Positions 33,009 through 41,356 of a stretch of DNA of 43,159 nucleotides are shown one piece after another. Positions within the stretch are counted from its first letter, which is position 1. Every line of letters starts with the position of its first letter. Origin of the DNA: Thauera sp. 28. GTDB lineage: Bacteria > Pseudomonadota > Gammaproteobacteria > Burkholderiales > Rhodocyclaceae. Below the pieces are notes generated by a model. It was given only the letters and a program-made list of their open reading frames with translations. It made no database searches and was not told the DNA's origin. The position numbers and the translations under genes were made by a program. The DNA lies in contig NZ_AMXA01000033.1 in the NCBI RefSeq assembly GCF_000310145.2, positions 1 through 43,159 of the forward strand, written 5' to 3'.

Positions 33009-33362
33009 TTAGCTGCCAAGTCGGCAGGAGGTGGTCGTCCAGTCACACGTGATAGTGACGTCGGTATTCCCCTTTTCGCCTTTGGCAGTCAAGTTGCCGG
33101 TCAGCTCGGCGACCGTCGTCGGGGTCTCTTGACCACCCACTCCAGTGCATGCTCTCCACACAGGAGCATTGAGATCCATGCTGGCAGTCACTGCCGCAGC
33201 GCGTGACTTGACGTAGGCGTTTGCCTCTGCAAGGCACGAATTGTCAGACGACTTCTTCACGTAATCCTGATACGCCGGCAGTGCCACTGCGGCCAAGATA
33301 CCAATGATCGCCACCACGATCATCAGTTCGATCAGGGTGAAACCTTGTTGTGCCTTTTTCAT
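33009..33362 (-). CDS. pilA: Type IV pilin (PilA-like major pilin)
   Basis: This 117-residue prepilin has a short leader MKKAQQG, cleaved before [16 protein letters not shown], the standard type IVa N-terminal helix with the conserved Glu at mature position 5. The mature protein is 110 residues, short for a major pilin. It contains four Cys: one in [11 protein letters not shown], one in WRACTGVGG, and two near the end in [13 protein letters not shown]. The last two probably form the disulfide-bounded D-loop; the chain ends in Ser. A sigma-54 promoter and TGTGACA repeats lie upstream, and AGGAG lies before the ATG. The downstream genes suggest post-translational modification. The upstream in-frame start at 33560 would remove the prepilin leader and is rejected. 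Confidence 0.93.
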   Translation of the reverse strand: MKKAQQGFTLIELMIVVAIIGILAAVALPAYQDYVKKSSDNSCLAEANAYVKSRAAAVTASMDLNAPVWRACTGVGGQETPTTVAELTGNLTAKGEKGNTDVTITCDWTTTSCRLGS

Positions 33363-33413
33363 GTCAGTGCTCCTTGAGAGGGAAACCACGGTAAGTCCGC
33401 TTGCGTACTCTTT

Positions 33414-33429
33414 AGCAACCCCCGTGCCA
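33414..33429 (-). promoter_or_regulatory. Sigma-54 promoter of the pilin gene
   Basis: On the minus strand TGGCACG, four G residues, TTGCT match the RpoN consensus TGGCACG-N4-TTGCW exactly, including GG at -24 and GC at -12. The predicted start point falls near 33403, giving a leader of about 40 bases. RpoN with the activator PilR drives pilin genes in Pseudomonas and relatives. Confidence 0.92.
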
Positions 33430-33468
33430 GCCCAGAAAACCCTGGTTTTCGTGACGCATTGCCGCCGA

Positions 33469-33529
33469 TGTGACACGAATACAGGGCGGAATGTGACAAA
33501 CACCCCGAGGCGGGCTGTCAACATGTGAC
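33469..33529 (-). promoter_or_regulatory. Repeated TGTGACA motifs, candidate PilR binding sites
   Basis: TGTGACA occurs three times in the same orientation, at 33469-33475, 33491-33497 and 33523-33529, about 45-110 bases upstream of the sigma-54 promoter. On the promoter strand this reads TGTCACA. The position matches the activator sites of RpoN promoters, and PilR sites contain TGTC cores. Confidence 0.55.
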
Positions 33530-33616
33530 AAAGGGGCGTGCGGCTCGGCGCGTCTGGCATGGGTGCCCGAACCCTGAAAGCCTGTGTGAAAACTGGGGAT
33601 CAGGTCTTTCATCTGC

Positions 33617-33892
33617 TCACCCCGCCCGCTGCACGGCCACGCCGACCTTGTGTGTCGCCCGCGCCAGCGTGTCGTCCGCTGTGCACAGTGTCGCGCTCAA
33701 GCGCATGCATACGGCCAGATGCAGCGCATCGCGCGCACGTAGTCTGCTGCGGCAGTCGGCAATCCGGCCTCTGGCGCGGCCGAAGTCCGCGGTATCGACC
33801 GCTTCCACAGCGCGTCTTGCTCTGAGGAGGTTGTCGAAGCGCTCGAGCCCTTCGCGATCGAAGTCCGTGGAGACATCGCCTCTGCGCGCCAT
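33617..33892 (-). pseudogene. C-terminal fragment of a PIN-domain (VapC-like) toxin
   Basis: About 91 residues correspond to the second half of a PIN-domain ribonuclease. The tail LRARDALHLAVCMRLSATL, then CTADDTLARATHKVGVAV, matches the last acidic active-site region and the closing strand of VapC toxins. The first half, with the first conserved Asp, is missing and the upstream sequence belongs to the glutathione S-transferase gene. No antitoxin gene is adjacent. An ATG at 33892 could still start translation, but an active nuclease is unlikely. Confidence 0.65.
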
Positions 33893-33902
33893 GATCCCCG
33901 CG

Positions 33903-34514
33903 TCACCCCGCCGGCGGCTGGGTGTTGGCGAAGCTGGGCCGCGCAAACAGGCGGTCGGCGAAGGGAACCAGCCCGGGGTGGCGGCTGCGCCAGTCGAGGT
34001 CGGGAAAGCGTAGATCGAGGTAGGCGAGGGCGACACCCACGGCGATGTCGCCGAGCTGCATGGCGCTGCCGTTGAACCAGTGGCGGTCGTCGAGGCGGCG
34101 CTCGAGTTCGGCCAGGCCGCGGTCGATCTTGTCTTTCTGGCGTTCGATCTCGCGTGCGCTGCGTTCGCCGTCGGGGCGGCGCGATTCGAGCAAGGCGGCG
34201 ACCGCGGCATCGGTCACGCCGTCGGCGAGGGCCTCGGTCTGGCGTACGCGCACGGCGTCGAGCGCGTCGGCCGGCAGCAGGGCAGGCGGCGCGGCGAGGG
34301 TTTCCAGGTAGCCGGCGATGACCGGGGAGTCGAAGAAGGTTTCTCCGGTGGCGGTGATCAGCACCGGCACCTTGCCCAGCGGGTTGAGCGTGGGGATGCG
34401 GGTGTTGACCTCCCAGGGCGAATCCACCACCAGCTCGAAAGGCAATGCCTTTTCGGCGAGGATGATGCGGATCTTGCGGGCGTAGGGGCTGGTGAGCGAG
34501 GCGAGCAGTTTCAT
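33903..34514 (-). CDS. Glutathione S-transferase
   Basis: This 203-residue protein has the two-domain GST fold. The N-terminal thioredoxin-like domain reads MKLLASLTSPYARKIRIIL, then LNPLGKVPVLI, and FFDSPVIAGYLE, which contains the glutathione-binding Asp-Ser pair. The all-helical C-terminal domain contains the GDIAVGVALAYLDLR structural motif. It resembles the YibF-like group with a Ser rather than Tyr catalytic residue. The substrate is unknown. The open frame reaches 34697, but the ATG at 34514 matches the family start. It diverges from the winged-helix/nucleotidyltransferase gene. Confidence 0.92.
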   Translation of the reverse strand: MKLLASLTSPYARKIRIILAEKALPFELVVDSPWEVNTRIPTLNPLGKVPVLITATGETFFDSPVIAGYLETLAAPPALLPADALDAVRVRQTEALADGVTDAAVAALLESRRPDGERSAREIERQKDKIDRGLAELERRLDDRHWFNGSAMQLGDIAVGVALAYLDLRFPDLDWRSRHPGLVPFADRLFARPSFANTQPPAG

Positions 34515-34669
34515 GGTGGCGTGTCTCCCTAGGGGTGAAGAACACGATACGCCACGCCGCAGGCCGCCGACATTAGGGAAACCGGAGAGCTTGTGGGCGA
34601 ACGCCCGGCGGCAGCGTAATCGAGGGCTGACCCCGTTTCCCGTTTTCTCCCAACTGCGTTCCCCTGCCG

Positions 34670-34683
34670 TACAATGCAATTGT
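34670..34683 (+). promoter_or_regulatory. Dyad overlapping a possible -10 box
   Basis: TACAAT (34670-34675) could be the -10 box of the following gene. Overlapping it, ACAAT-GCA-ATTGT (34671-34683) is a perfect 5-bp dyad with a 3-base centre, 28 bases before the GTG start. It is a candidate operator for the winged-helix protein encoded just downstream. No clear -35 box was found. Confidence 0.4.
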
Positions 34684-34711
34684 TTCTCAACAGGCAACGA
34701 CCGTTTCCATT

Positions 34712-35302
34712 GTGAAAACAGAATCTGGCCTTTCCGACCTGCTCTTCCCTAACCAGTACCGGCGCAGGGTGTTGGGGTTGCTGCTCATGCGACCCGAGCA
34801 GCAGATTCATTTACGCGAACTTGCCCGGGTAATTGGGGCCGCACCCGGAACGCTCAAGAAGGAGCTGGATGCGCTTTGCGACGCCGGGCTGCTGCGTGCC
34901 GAGCGTGTGGGCAACCAGGTGCGGTTTTGTGCGAACACCGCGCACCCGGTGTTCCCGGAGTTGCAGGCCTTGATCAGAAAGACCATTGGCCTGGCCGATG
35001 CCTTGCGGCTCAGCCTCGCTCCGCTCGTCGACCGGATCGATGCGGCTTTCATCTTCGGCTCCATGGCTAGCGGTACGGAGCGTGCCGGGAGCGACATCGA
35101 CCTCATGGTGGTTGGCGATGCCGGCTTCGCTGAGATCGTGGATGCGACCTATGAGGCGCAAGCTGCGCTCGGACGCGAGATCAACCCCAAGGTGATGAGC
35201 GCAAGCGAATGGCAGGCGAAGAGGTCGGAGCGCAATGCCTTCCTCCAGGATGTGTTGAACAAGCCCAGAATCATGCTGATCGGAGATGCCGATGCCCTCT
35301 GA
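34712..35302 (+). CDS. Winged-helix / MNT nucleotidyltransferase fusion protein
   Basis: This 196-residue protein joins two domains. Residues 1-80 are a winged helix (LFPNQYRRRVLGLLLMRPEQ, then LARVIGAAPGTLKKELDALC, GLLRAERVGNQV). From about residue 105 comes a minimal nucleotidyltransferase: FIFGSMASGTERAGSDIDLM, with the GS and DxD signatures. MNT domains add nucleotides to proteins or RNA and usually pair with a HEPN toxin; no HEPN gene is next to it. It starts with GTG. Homologous single fusions are known, but their role is open; self-regulation through the upstream dyad is an inference. Convergent with the hydrolase gene. Confidence 0.85.
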   Translation: MKTESGLSDLLFPNQYRRRVLGLLLMRPEQQIHLRELARVIGAAPGTLKKELDALCDAGLLRAERVGNQVRFCANTAHPVFPELQALIRKTIGLADALRLSLAPLVDRIDAAFIFGSMASGTERAGSDIDLMVVGDAGFAEIVDATYEAQAALGREINPKVMSASEWQAKRSERNAFLQDVLNKPRIMLIGDADAL

Positions 35303-35398
35303 GGCCGCGCTCGAGGCTTGGGGGCGCAGGGAAACCCCGAAGCCTTGCATTCGCTCAGGTCTCCCGCCGCTCCCTTACCCCGCACCTGGGTGCGCCGC

Positions 35399-36055
35399 TC
35401 AGGCGGGATCGACGTTGCGTGCGATCAGCTCGCGGATGAGGTGCAGCTTGCCGTGGAAGAAGTGGTCCGCCCCCGGGACGACCACGATGGGCTGCTCCTG
35501 CGGTCGCGCCCAGTCGAGCACGTTGGCCAGCGCCACGGTTTCGTCGTGCTCGCCGTGGATGACCAGGGCGGGGATGTTCTTCGGCAGCGCGGGGGTGTCG
35601 TAGCTGCGTCCGCTGCCGGTGGTGTCGCCCGCGGCCATGCCGACGAGGACGAGCTGGCGCGGCGGTGCGATGCCGTCGGCCAGGCGGTTGGCGACGCGTA
35701 CCTGCACGTAGCCGCCAAAAGAGAAGCCGCCCAGCGCCAGCGGCTTCGCCCCCCAGCGCGATTCGGCCCAGCTGATCACCGCCAGCATGTCCTCGGTCTC
35801 GCCCTCGCCATGGTCGTGCGTGCCCTCGCTCTTGCCCACACCGCGGAAGTTGGGACGGATCACGGCGTAGCCGAGGTCGCGGTAGGCCCGCGCCAGGGTG
35901 TGCGCCACCTTGTTGGTGTTGGCGCCGCCGAAGAGCGGGTGCGGGTGGCATACCAGGGCGATGCCCCTGACCGCCTCGGGGGCGTCGATGAGTGCTTCGA
36001 TGTGGCCGGCGGGGCCGCGCAGCAGGGCGGGCTCGGTGGGCAGCGGCCGGCTCAT
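35399..36055 (-). CDS. Alpha/beta hydrolase (dienelactone hydrolase-like)
   Basis: This 218-residue cytoplasmic hydrolase has the alpha/beta fold with nucleophile Ser in GGFSFGGY, acid Asp in IHGEHDETVAL, and His in VPGADHFFHG. The N-terminus has IALVCHPHPLFGGANTNKV and RPNFRGVGKSEG, typical of the group annotated as alpha/beta hydrolase or CocE/dienelactone-like, often next to a 2Fe-2S ferredoxin in betaproteobacteria. The substrate is unknown. Its ATG overlaps the ferredoxin stop by four bases (36052-36055), implying co-expression. Confidence 0.88.
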   Translation of the reverse strand: MSRPLPTEPALLRGPAGHIEALIDAPEAVRGIALVCHPHPLFGGANTNKVAHTLARAYRDLGYAVIRPNFRGVGKSEGTHDHGEGETEDMLAVISWAESRWGAKPLALGGFSFGGYVQVRVANRLADGIAPPRQLVLVGMAAGDTTGSGRSYDTPALPKNIPALVIHGEHDETVALANVLDWARPQEQPIVVVPGADHFFHGKLHLIRELIARNVDPA

Positions 36056-36375
36056 GCCGCGCCCTCGGGCAGGCGCAGGCGGTCGACGATGCGGCCTTCG
36101 CGCAGGTGGCTGTCGATGATCTCGTCGATGTCTTCCTTGTCGACGTAGGTGTACCAGACGTTGTCCGGGTACACGACGATCACCGGGCCGTCGTCGCAGC
36201 GTCCCAGGCAACCCGCCTTGTTGACGCGCACGCTGCCCTGGCCCTTGAGACCGAGCGCTGCGGTGCGTTCCTTGGCGTAGGTCTGCAACTCGCTGGCGCG
36301 ATGGTCGTTGCAACAGGACTCACCTGCCGGACGCTGGTTGCAGCAGAAGAAAACGTGGTGTTTGAAGTAGCTCAT
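36052..36375 (-). CDS. Thioredoxin-like [2Fe-2S] ferredoxin
   Basis: This 107-residue protein has the thioredoxin-fold [2Fe-2S] ferredoxin pattern: HHVFFCCNQRPAGESCC at the N-terminus and VNKAGCLGRCDDGPVIVVYP, with four candidate ligand cysteines. The fold is shared with NuoE and related low-potential carriers. Its redox partner is unknown. It overlaps the alpha/beta hydrolase gene and follows the VanZ-family gene by about 50 bases, all on the minus strand. Confidence 0.92.
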   Translation of the reverse strand: MSYFKHHVFFCCNQRPAGESCCNDHRASELQTYAKERTAALGLKGQGSVRVNKAGCLGRCDDGPVIVVYPDNVWYTYVDKEDIDEIIDSHLREGRIVDRLRLPEGAA

Positions 36376-36424
36376 GCCATCTCTCTTGGGCGGGGCAGCG
36401 GCGGGGGCGCTGCGCTGGCGGCCA

Positions 36425-37525
36425 TTATAGGTGGCGCCGGCGCGGGTGTGCCGGGCTGGCGAGGCGTTCGCCGCGCCACAGCCCGAGCGCGGACAGATAG
36501 GCCAGTGCCAGGTAGGGCCACAGGCTGTCGACCAGCTGGGTGAGGCCGTGGAAGTTGAGGAAGTTGCTGTAGCTGGTGAGCTGCTGGTTGTAGGGCAGGT
36601 AAGGGTTCTCCGGGATCAGGTTGACCAGCGCCGTGGCCAGCAACAGGCCGGCGCCGGCCAGCGCGTGCTGTGCATAGCGCGGCAGCAGCAGGCAGGGCAG
36701 CAGCAGGGCAGCGCCGATCATCATGCCGCGTTCGGCGCCGGGGGTGAGCCAGGCCAGCGGCGCGGCGGGTTCGAAGAAGGTCCACGTGGCAAGCGTCTTG
36801 GCGAGCACGCCCAGGCCGAGCACCAGCAGTACGGGGGCCGGGTTGGCGCCGCGTGTCATGCAGCGCGCGAACAGGCCCACGGCGAGCAGTGCGCTGGCGG
36901 TGAGCGCGGTGTCGAAGGCGATGAAGCGTTCCGGGCTGAAGGGCAGGGGGGCAGGGATGCCGAGCAGGCTGCGCAGGTCTCCACTGGAGAACAGCAAGTC
37001 GTTGGCGGTGAGTTGGCCGAGCAGCCACAGGCCCAGCAGCACCAGCCCGGCCTCGCCGCTGCGTCCGCCGATGACGTATTGCGCCCGCCAGCGTTGCAGC
37101 CGGCCTTGCGGGCCGAACAAGGCGCCGCCCCAGCGTGCGCCAAGCAGTGCGCCCACCAGTGCGCCCGCGATGTTGCCGCCCAGGTCGAGGTTGCTGGCGA
37201 CGCGGGTGGGCAGGTAGTTCTGCGCCGCTTCCAGGCCGAAGCTGAACAGGCCTGCGAGTACCGTTGCCACCGCCAGCTTGCGCGCCATGCCCCAGCCTTG
37301 CGGCAGCGCGGCGGCGAACAGGAAGCCGAGCGGCAGGTAGCCGAGGATGTTGAACAGGAAGTCCTCGACGATGAAGTAGCGCGGCCATGGCGCCCACAAC
37401 CAGTCGAACGCCGGCAGCCCGCTGTCGCGCCATCCGGTCAGCGGATGCAGGCAGGCATAGGCGACGAGCAGGGCGTAGGCGAGCGCCAGGGCGCGCGGCA
37501 GGGATGATGATGTGCTGGCGGGCAT
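36425..37525 (-). CDS. VanZ-family membrane protein
   Basis: This 366-residue polytopic protein has about nine hydrophobic segments. The N-terminal third matches VanZ: YACLHPLTGWRDSG, then FIVEDFLFNILGYLPLGFL and GLFSFGLEAAQNYLPTRVAS, with SNLDLGGNIAGALVGALLGA. The C-terminal two-thirds are extra membrane helices not typical of short VanZ. VanZ proteins can lower teicoplanin susceptibility, but most chromosomal ones have no known role. The start at 37525 gives MPASTSSSLPRALALAYALL. It diverges from the transglutaminase gene across a 310-base gap. Confidence 0.85.
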   Translation of the reverse strand: MPASTSSSLPRALALAYALLVAYACLHPLTGWRDSGLPAFDWLWAPWPRYFIVEDFLFNILGYLPLGFLFAAALPQGWGMARKLAVATVLAGLFSFGLEAAQNYLPTRVASNLDLGGNIAGALVGALLGARWGGALFGPQGRLQRWRAQYVIGGRSGEAGLVLLGLWLLGQLTANDLLFSSGDLRSLLGIPAPLPFSPERFIAFDTALTASALLAVGLFARCMTRGANPAPVLLVLGLGVLAKTLATWTFFEPAAPLAWLTPGAERGMMIGAALLLPCLLLPRYAQHALAGAGLLLATALVNLIPENPYLPYNQQLTSYSNFLNFHGLTQLVDSLWPYLALAYLSALGLWRGERLASPAHPRRRHL

Positions 37526-37835
37526 CGTTAGAGGGCAGACGAGCCCACGAGTGTAACGGCAACGGAGGGTGGACAAGGCAGGGTAGGTGAGGGTTGCCGG
37601 GCAATGACACGACTTGCTGCATCGGCGCAGGGCGCTCGGACGATGCAAGGCTCGCCGTTGGCGCAGCGCGATGGTGCCAGGCACCAACCTGGTGCGCGTG
37701 CGGGCGGGCGTGGTGCGCCAGTCCGCGAAAAACCGTCCCCTGCTGCTGGCGATGCCTTGTGCTGCGGTTGGTTTGTCGGTTGCACGAATCTTGCTGTCGA
37801 GCTTGTATCGACCACCTGCACGCCGCGAGGGCTCC
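37526..37835. other. 310-base divergent intergenic region
   Basis: No gene is supported between the VanZ and transglutaminase genes. The gap holds alternating complementary arms at 37673-37695: GGTGCC, GGCACC (overlapping GCACCA) and TGGTGC, which can pair in two exclusive ways. Both genes probably have their promoters here; no convincing -35/-10 pair was found. Confidence 0.5.
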
Positions 37836-40800
37836 GTGTCCATCCACGTCAAACTGAACCACGTCACCCACTACCGCTACGACCGTCCCGTGGCCCTGTC
37901 GCCGCAACTCGTGCGCCTGCGCCCGGCGCCGCACTCCCGCACCCCCATCCATGCCTATTCGCTGAAGGTCGAGCCGGGCACGCACTTCATCAACTGGCAG
38001 CAGGACCCGCAGTCGAACTATCTCGCCCGCCTGGTCTTCCCCGAGAAGACGACCGAGTTGCGCATCGAGGTGGATCTGGTGGCCGAGATGTCGGTCATCA
38101 ACCCCTTCGACTTCTTTCTCGAGCCTGAAGCGGAAAAGATCCCATTCGCCTACGACGAGGGGCTTGGCGTGGAGCTGGCGCCCTACCGCCTGCATGCGCC
38201 CGCGGATGCGCTGGGCCCGAGGTTCGACGACTATCTGGCCGCGATACCGCGCACGCCCCGGGCCAGCGTCGACTTCCTGGTCGCCCTCAACCAGCGCCTG
38301 CAGCAGGACATCCGCTACCTGGTGCGCCTCGAGCCCGGCGTGCAGACGCCGGAGGAGACGCTCACCCTGGCCAGCGGCTCGTGCCGCGACTCGGCCTGGC
38401 TGTTGGTGCAGTTGCTGCGCCACCTCGGGCTGGCGGCGCGCTTCGTGTCCGGCTACCTGATCCAGCTCACGCCCGATGTGAAATCGCTCGACGGTCCATC
38501 GGGCACCGAGGTCGATTTCACCGATCTGCACGCCTGGTGCGAGGTGTACCTGCCCGGTGCGGGCTGGGTCGGGCTCGACCCGACATCGGGACTGTTTGCC
38601 GGCGAGGGCCACATCCCGGTGGCGTGCACCCCAGAGCCCTCGTCCGCTGCGCCGATCACGGGCTTCACCGACGAGTGCGAGTGCGAGTTCGAACACCACA
38701 TGCGGGTCGAACGCGTGTGGGAGGCGCCACGCGTCACCAAGCCCTACACCGACGAACAGTGGGCGGCAATCGAGGTCCTGGGGCAGCGCATCGACGGCGA
38801 CCTGAACGTCAACGACGTTCGCCTCACCCAGGGCGGCGAGCCCACCTTCGTGTCGCTCGACGACCGCGACGGCGCGGCCTGGAACAGCGATGCGCTCGAT
38901 CCGCAGCAGCGCGACACGAGCAAGCCGAGCAAGCGCACCCTGGCCGAGAACCTGATGTTCCGCCTCAAGGACCACTATGCGCCGCAAGGCCTGCTGCATT
39001 TCGGCCAGGGCAAGTGGTACCCCGGCGAGCAGCTGCCGCGCTGGTCGCTGAACTGCTACTGGCGCCGTGACGGCGAACCGATCTGGCGCAACTCGGCGCT
39101 GTTTGCGCGCGAACTCTCCGGCACCGCGGTGGACGAGGCCATGGCGGCGCGCTTCCTCGCCCGCGTCGGCGAGCGCCTGGGCGTGGATACGCAATGGATG
39201 ATGCCGGCCTTCGAGGACGCCTGGTACTACCTGTGGCGCGAGCGCCGGCTGCCGGCCAATGTCGATCCGCACGACGCGCGCGTGGATGATCCGCTCGAGC
39301 GCGCGCGCTTGGCCAAGGTCTTCGACCAGGGGCTCAAGCAGGTCATCGGCCACGTGCTGCCGATCGTGCGCCAGCACATCGGCATCGCGGGTCGCAGTCC
39401 GCGCTGGCAGAGCGGGCCGTGGTTCCTGCGTGCCGAGCGTCTGTACCTGGTTCCCGGCGATTCGCCGATCGGCTACCGCCTGCCGCTGGATTCGCAGCCG
39501 TGGGCGGCCAAGGGCGACTACCCGTGGGTTCACGCCGCCGACCCCAACCAGGCCTTCCCGGTGCTGCCCGCCCATGCCGAACTGCGCCAGCAGTTGCGCC
39601 CGTCCGGCGGTGCGGCCAGCGCCACCATCGGCGCCGACAGCGGCCTTGGCTTCACTGCCCACGGTGGCGGCTGGACGCCCGGCCGCGTCGAGCATGCCGG
39701 CTTTCATGAGACCGAGGGCGCGCACGGCGGGGCGGCCATGCCGCTGCCCGGCGCGGCCGAGGCCGAGCTGGCGACGCGTGACGAACGCATCGATCCCGCT
39801 CGTCGCCCGAACCCGCACGAATCCGCCGCCTGGATCACGCGCAGCGCGCTGTGTGCCGAACCGCGTGGCGGCCTGCTCTACCTGTTCATGCCGCCGACGG
39901 TGGCGCTGGAGGACTACCTCGAGATCGTCACCGCCATCGAGGACACCGCGGCCGAGTTCGAGCTGCCGGTGGTGCTCGAGGGCTACGAGCCGCCCGCAGA
40001 CCCGCGCCTGGCGAACTTCCGCATCACCCCCGACCCGGGCGTGATCGAGGTCAACATCCACCCTGCGGCGAGCTGGGACGAGCTCGTGGAGCGCACTACC
40101 ACGCTCTACGAGGAGGCCCACCAGTCGCGCCTGTCGACCGAGAAGTTCATGCTCGACGGCCGCCACACCGGCACCGGCGGTGGCAACCACTTCGTGCTCG
40201 GCGGCGCCACGCCGGCCGATTCGCCTTTCCTGCGCCGGCCCGACCTGCTGCGCAGCCTGGTGAGCTACTGGCACAACCACCCCAGCCTGTCCTACCTGTT
40301 CTCCGGCTTGTTCATCGGCCCCACCTCGCAAGCGCCGCGGGTGGACGAGGCTCGCCACGACTCGGTGCACGAGCTGGAAGTGGCCTTCCAGCAGTTCCCC
40401 GCGCCCGGCGCGGCGGTACCGCCCTGGCTCATCGACCGTCTGCTGCGCAACCTGCTGATCGATGCCAGCGGCAACACCCATCGCGCCGAGTTCTGCATCG
40501 ACAAGCTCTACAGCCCGGACACTGCCACCGGCCGCCTCGGCCTGCTGGAATTGCGCGCCTTCGAGATGCCGCCGCACGCGCGCATGAGCCTCGCCCAGCA
40601 GTTGCTGCTGCGCGCGCTGATCGCACGCTTCTGGCAGCAGCCCTATGCGCCCGGCCGGCTGCGGCGCTGGGGCACCGAACTGCACGACCGCTTCCTGCTG
40701 CCGCACTGGGTGGCGGAGGACTTCCGCGACGTCGTCACCGAGCTGCGCGAGTTCGGCTACCCGATCGAGTTCGACTGGTTCGCGCCGCACTTCGAGTTCC

Positions 40801-41348
40801 GCTTCCCCAAGTACGGTGAGTTCGCCGCGCGTGGTGTGCATGTCGAGTTGCGCATGGCGCTCGAGCCCTGGCATGTGATGGGCGAGGAGGGCGCGCCCGG
40901 TGGTACCGTGCGCTATGTCGATTCCTCGGTGGAGCGTGTGCAGGTGAAGGTGTCCGGCCTCAATGACGATCGCCATGTGCTCACCTGCAACGGCCGCGCC
41001 GTGCCGCTGCAGCCCACCGGTGTGGTCGGCGAGTTCGTCGCCGGCGTGCGCTACCGGGCCTGGCAGCCGCCGTCCTGCCTGCACCCGACCATCGGCGTGC
41101 ATGCGCCGCTGGTGTTCGACCTGGTCGATGGCTGGATGCGGCGCTCGATGGGGGGCTGCGTCTATCACGTCGCGCATCCGGGCGGGCGCAACCACGAGAC
41201 CTACCCGGTCAATCCCTACGAGGCCGAAGGCCGGCGGCTGGCGCGCTTCACCACCACGGGGCACACCCCGGGGGCGATCGAGCCCGTGCCTGCGCAGAGC
41301 AACGCCGACTTCCCCTTCACCCTTGATCTGCGCCGCAGGGGCGGCTGA
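37836..41348 (+). CDS. Transglutaminase-like DUF2126 family protein
   Basis: This 1170-residue protein has an N-terminal bacterial transglutaminase-like domain (from [19 protein letters not shown]) with an apparent Cys-His-Asp triad: Cys about 183 in [13 protein letters not shown], His about 232 in [12 protein letters not shown], and Asp in VGLDPTSG. The remaining 850 residues are the DUF2126 domain, with blocks such as [55 protein letters not shown] and [16 protein letters not shown]. The start is a GTG (37836) preceded by GAGGG. Such proteins cluster with ATP-grasp and alpha-E proteins, as here; a role in making or attaching peptide tags has been proposed. Confidence 0.92.
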   Translation: MSIHVKLNHVTHYRYDRPVALSPQLVRLRPAPHSRTPIHAYSLKVEPGTHFINWQQDPQSNYLARLVFPEKTTELRIEVDLVAEMSVINPFDFFLEPEAEKIPFAYDEGLGVELAPYRLHAPADALGPRFDDYLAAIPRTPRASVDFLVALNQRLQQDIRYLVRLEPGVQTPEETLTLASGSCRDSAWLLVQLLRHLGLAARFVSGYLIQLTPDVKSLDGPSGTEVDFTDLHAWCEVYLPGAGWVGLDPTSGLFAGEGHIPVACTPEPSSAAPITGFTDECECEFEHHMRVERVWEAPRVTKPYTDEQWAAIEVLGQRIDGDLNVNDVRLTQGGEPTFVSLDDRDGAAWNSDALDPQQRDTSKPSKRTLAENLMFRLKDHYAPQGLLHFGQGKWYPGEQLPRWSLNCYWRRDGEPIWRNSALFARELSGTAVDEAMAARFLARVGERLGVDTQWMMPAFEDAWYYLWRERRLPANVDPHDARVDDPLERARLAKVFDQGLKQVIGHVLPIVRQHIGIAGRSPRWQSGPWFLRAERLYLVPGDSPIGYRLPLDSQPWAAKGDYPWVHAADPNQAFPVLPAHAELRQQLRPSGGAASATIGADSGLGFTAHGGGWTPGRVEHAGFHETEGAHGGAAMPLPGAAEAELATRDERIDPARRPNPHESAAWITRSALCAEPRGGLLYLFMPPTVALEDYLEIVTAIEDTAAEFELPVVLEGYEPPADPRLANFRITPDPGVIEVNIHPAASWDELVERTTTLYEEAHQSRLSTEKFMLDGRHTGTGGGNHFVLGGATPADSPFLRRPDLLRSLVSYWHNHPSLSYLFSGLFIGPTSQAPRVDEARHDSVHELEVAFQQFPAPGAAVPPWLIDRLLRNLLIDASGNTHRAEFCIDKLYSPDTATGRLGLLELRAFEMPPHARMSLAQQLLLRALIARFWQQPYAPGRLRRWGTELHDRFLLPHWVAEDFRDVVTELREFGYPIEFDWFAPHFEFRFPKYGEFAARGVHVELRMALEPWHVMGEEGAPGGTVRYVDSSVERVQVKVSGLNDDRHVLTCNGRAVPLQPTGVVGEFVAGVRYRAWQPPSCLHPTIGVHAPLVFDLVDGWMRRSMGGCVYHVAHPGGRNHETYPVNPYEAEGRRLARFTTTGHTPGAIEPVPAQSNADFPFTLDLRRRGG

Positions 41349-41356
41349 GCGCGTCC

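Noticed and set aside
29997-33892. Phd fragment and PIN fragment as two halves of one split locus
   Set aside because: They are on opposite strands and 3.5 kb apart; an inversion would be needed and nothing else supports it.
34622-34644. A third family B palindrome (CTGACCCCGTTTCCC)
   Set aside because: Only one arm-like stretch is present and it cannot form the hairpin; at most a remnant.
36372-41264. A 1630-codon open frame on the minus strand
   Set aside because: It is antisense to the transglutaminase and VanZ genes and shows Arg/Gly/His-rich, low-complexity composition typical of shadow frames in high-GC DNA.
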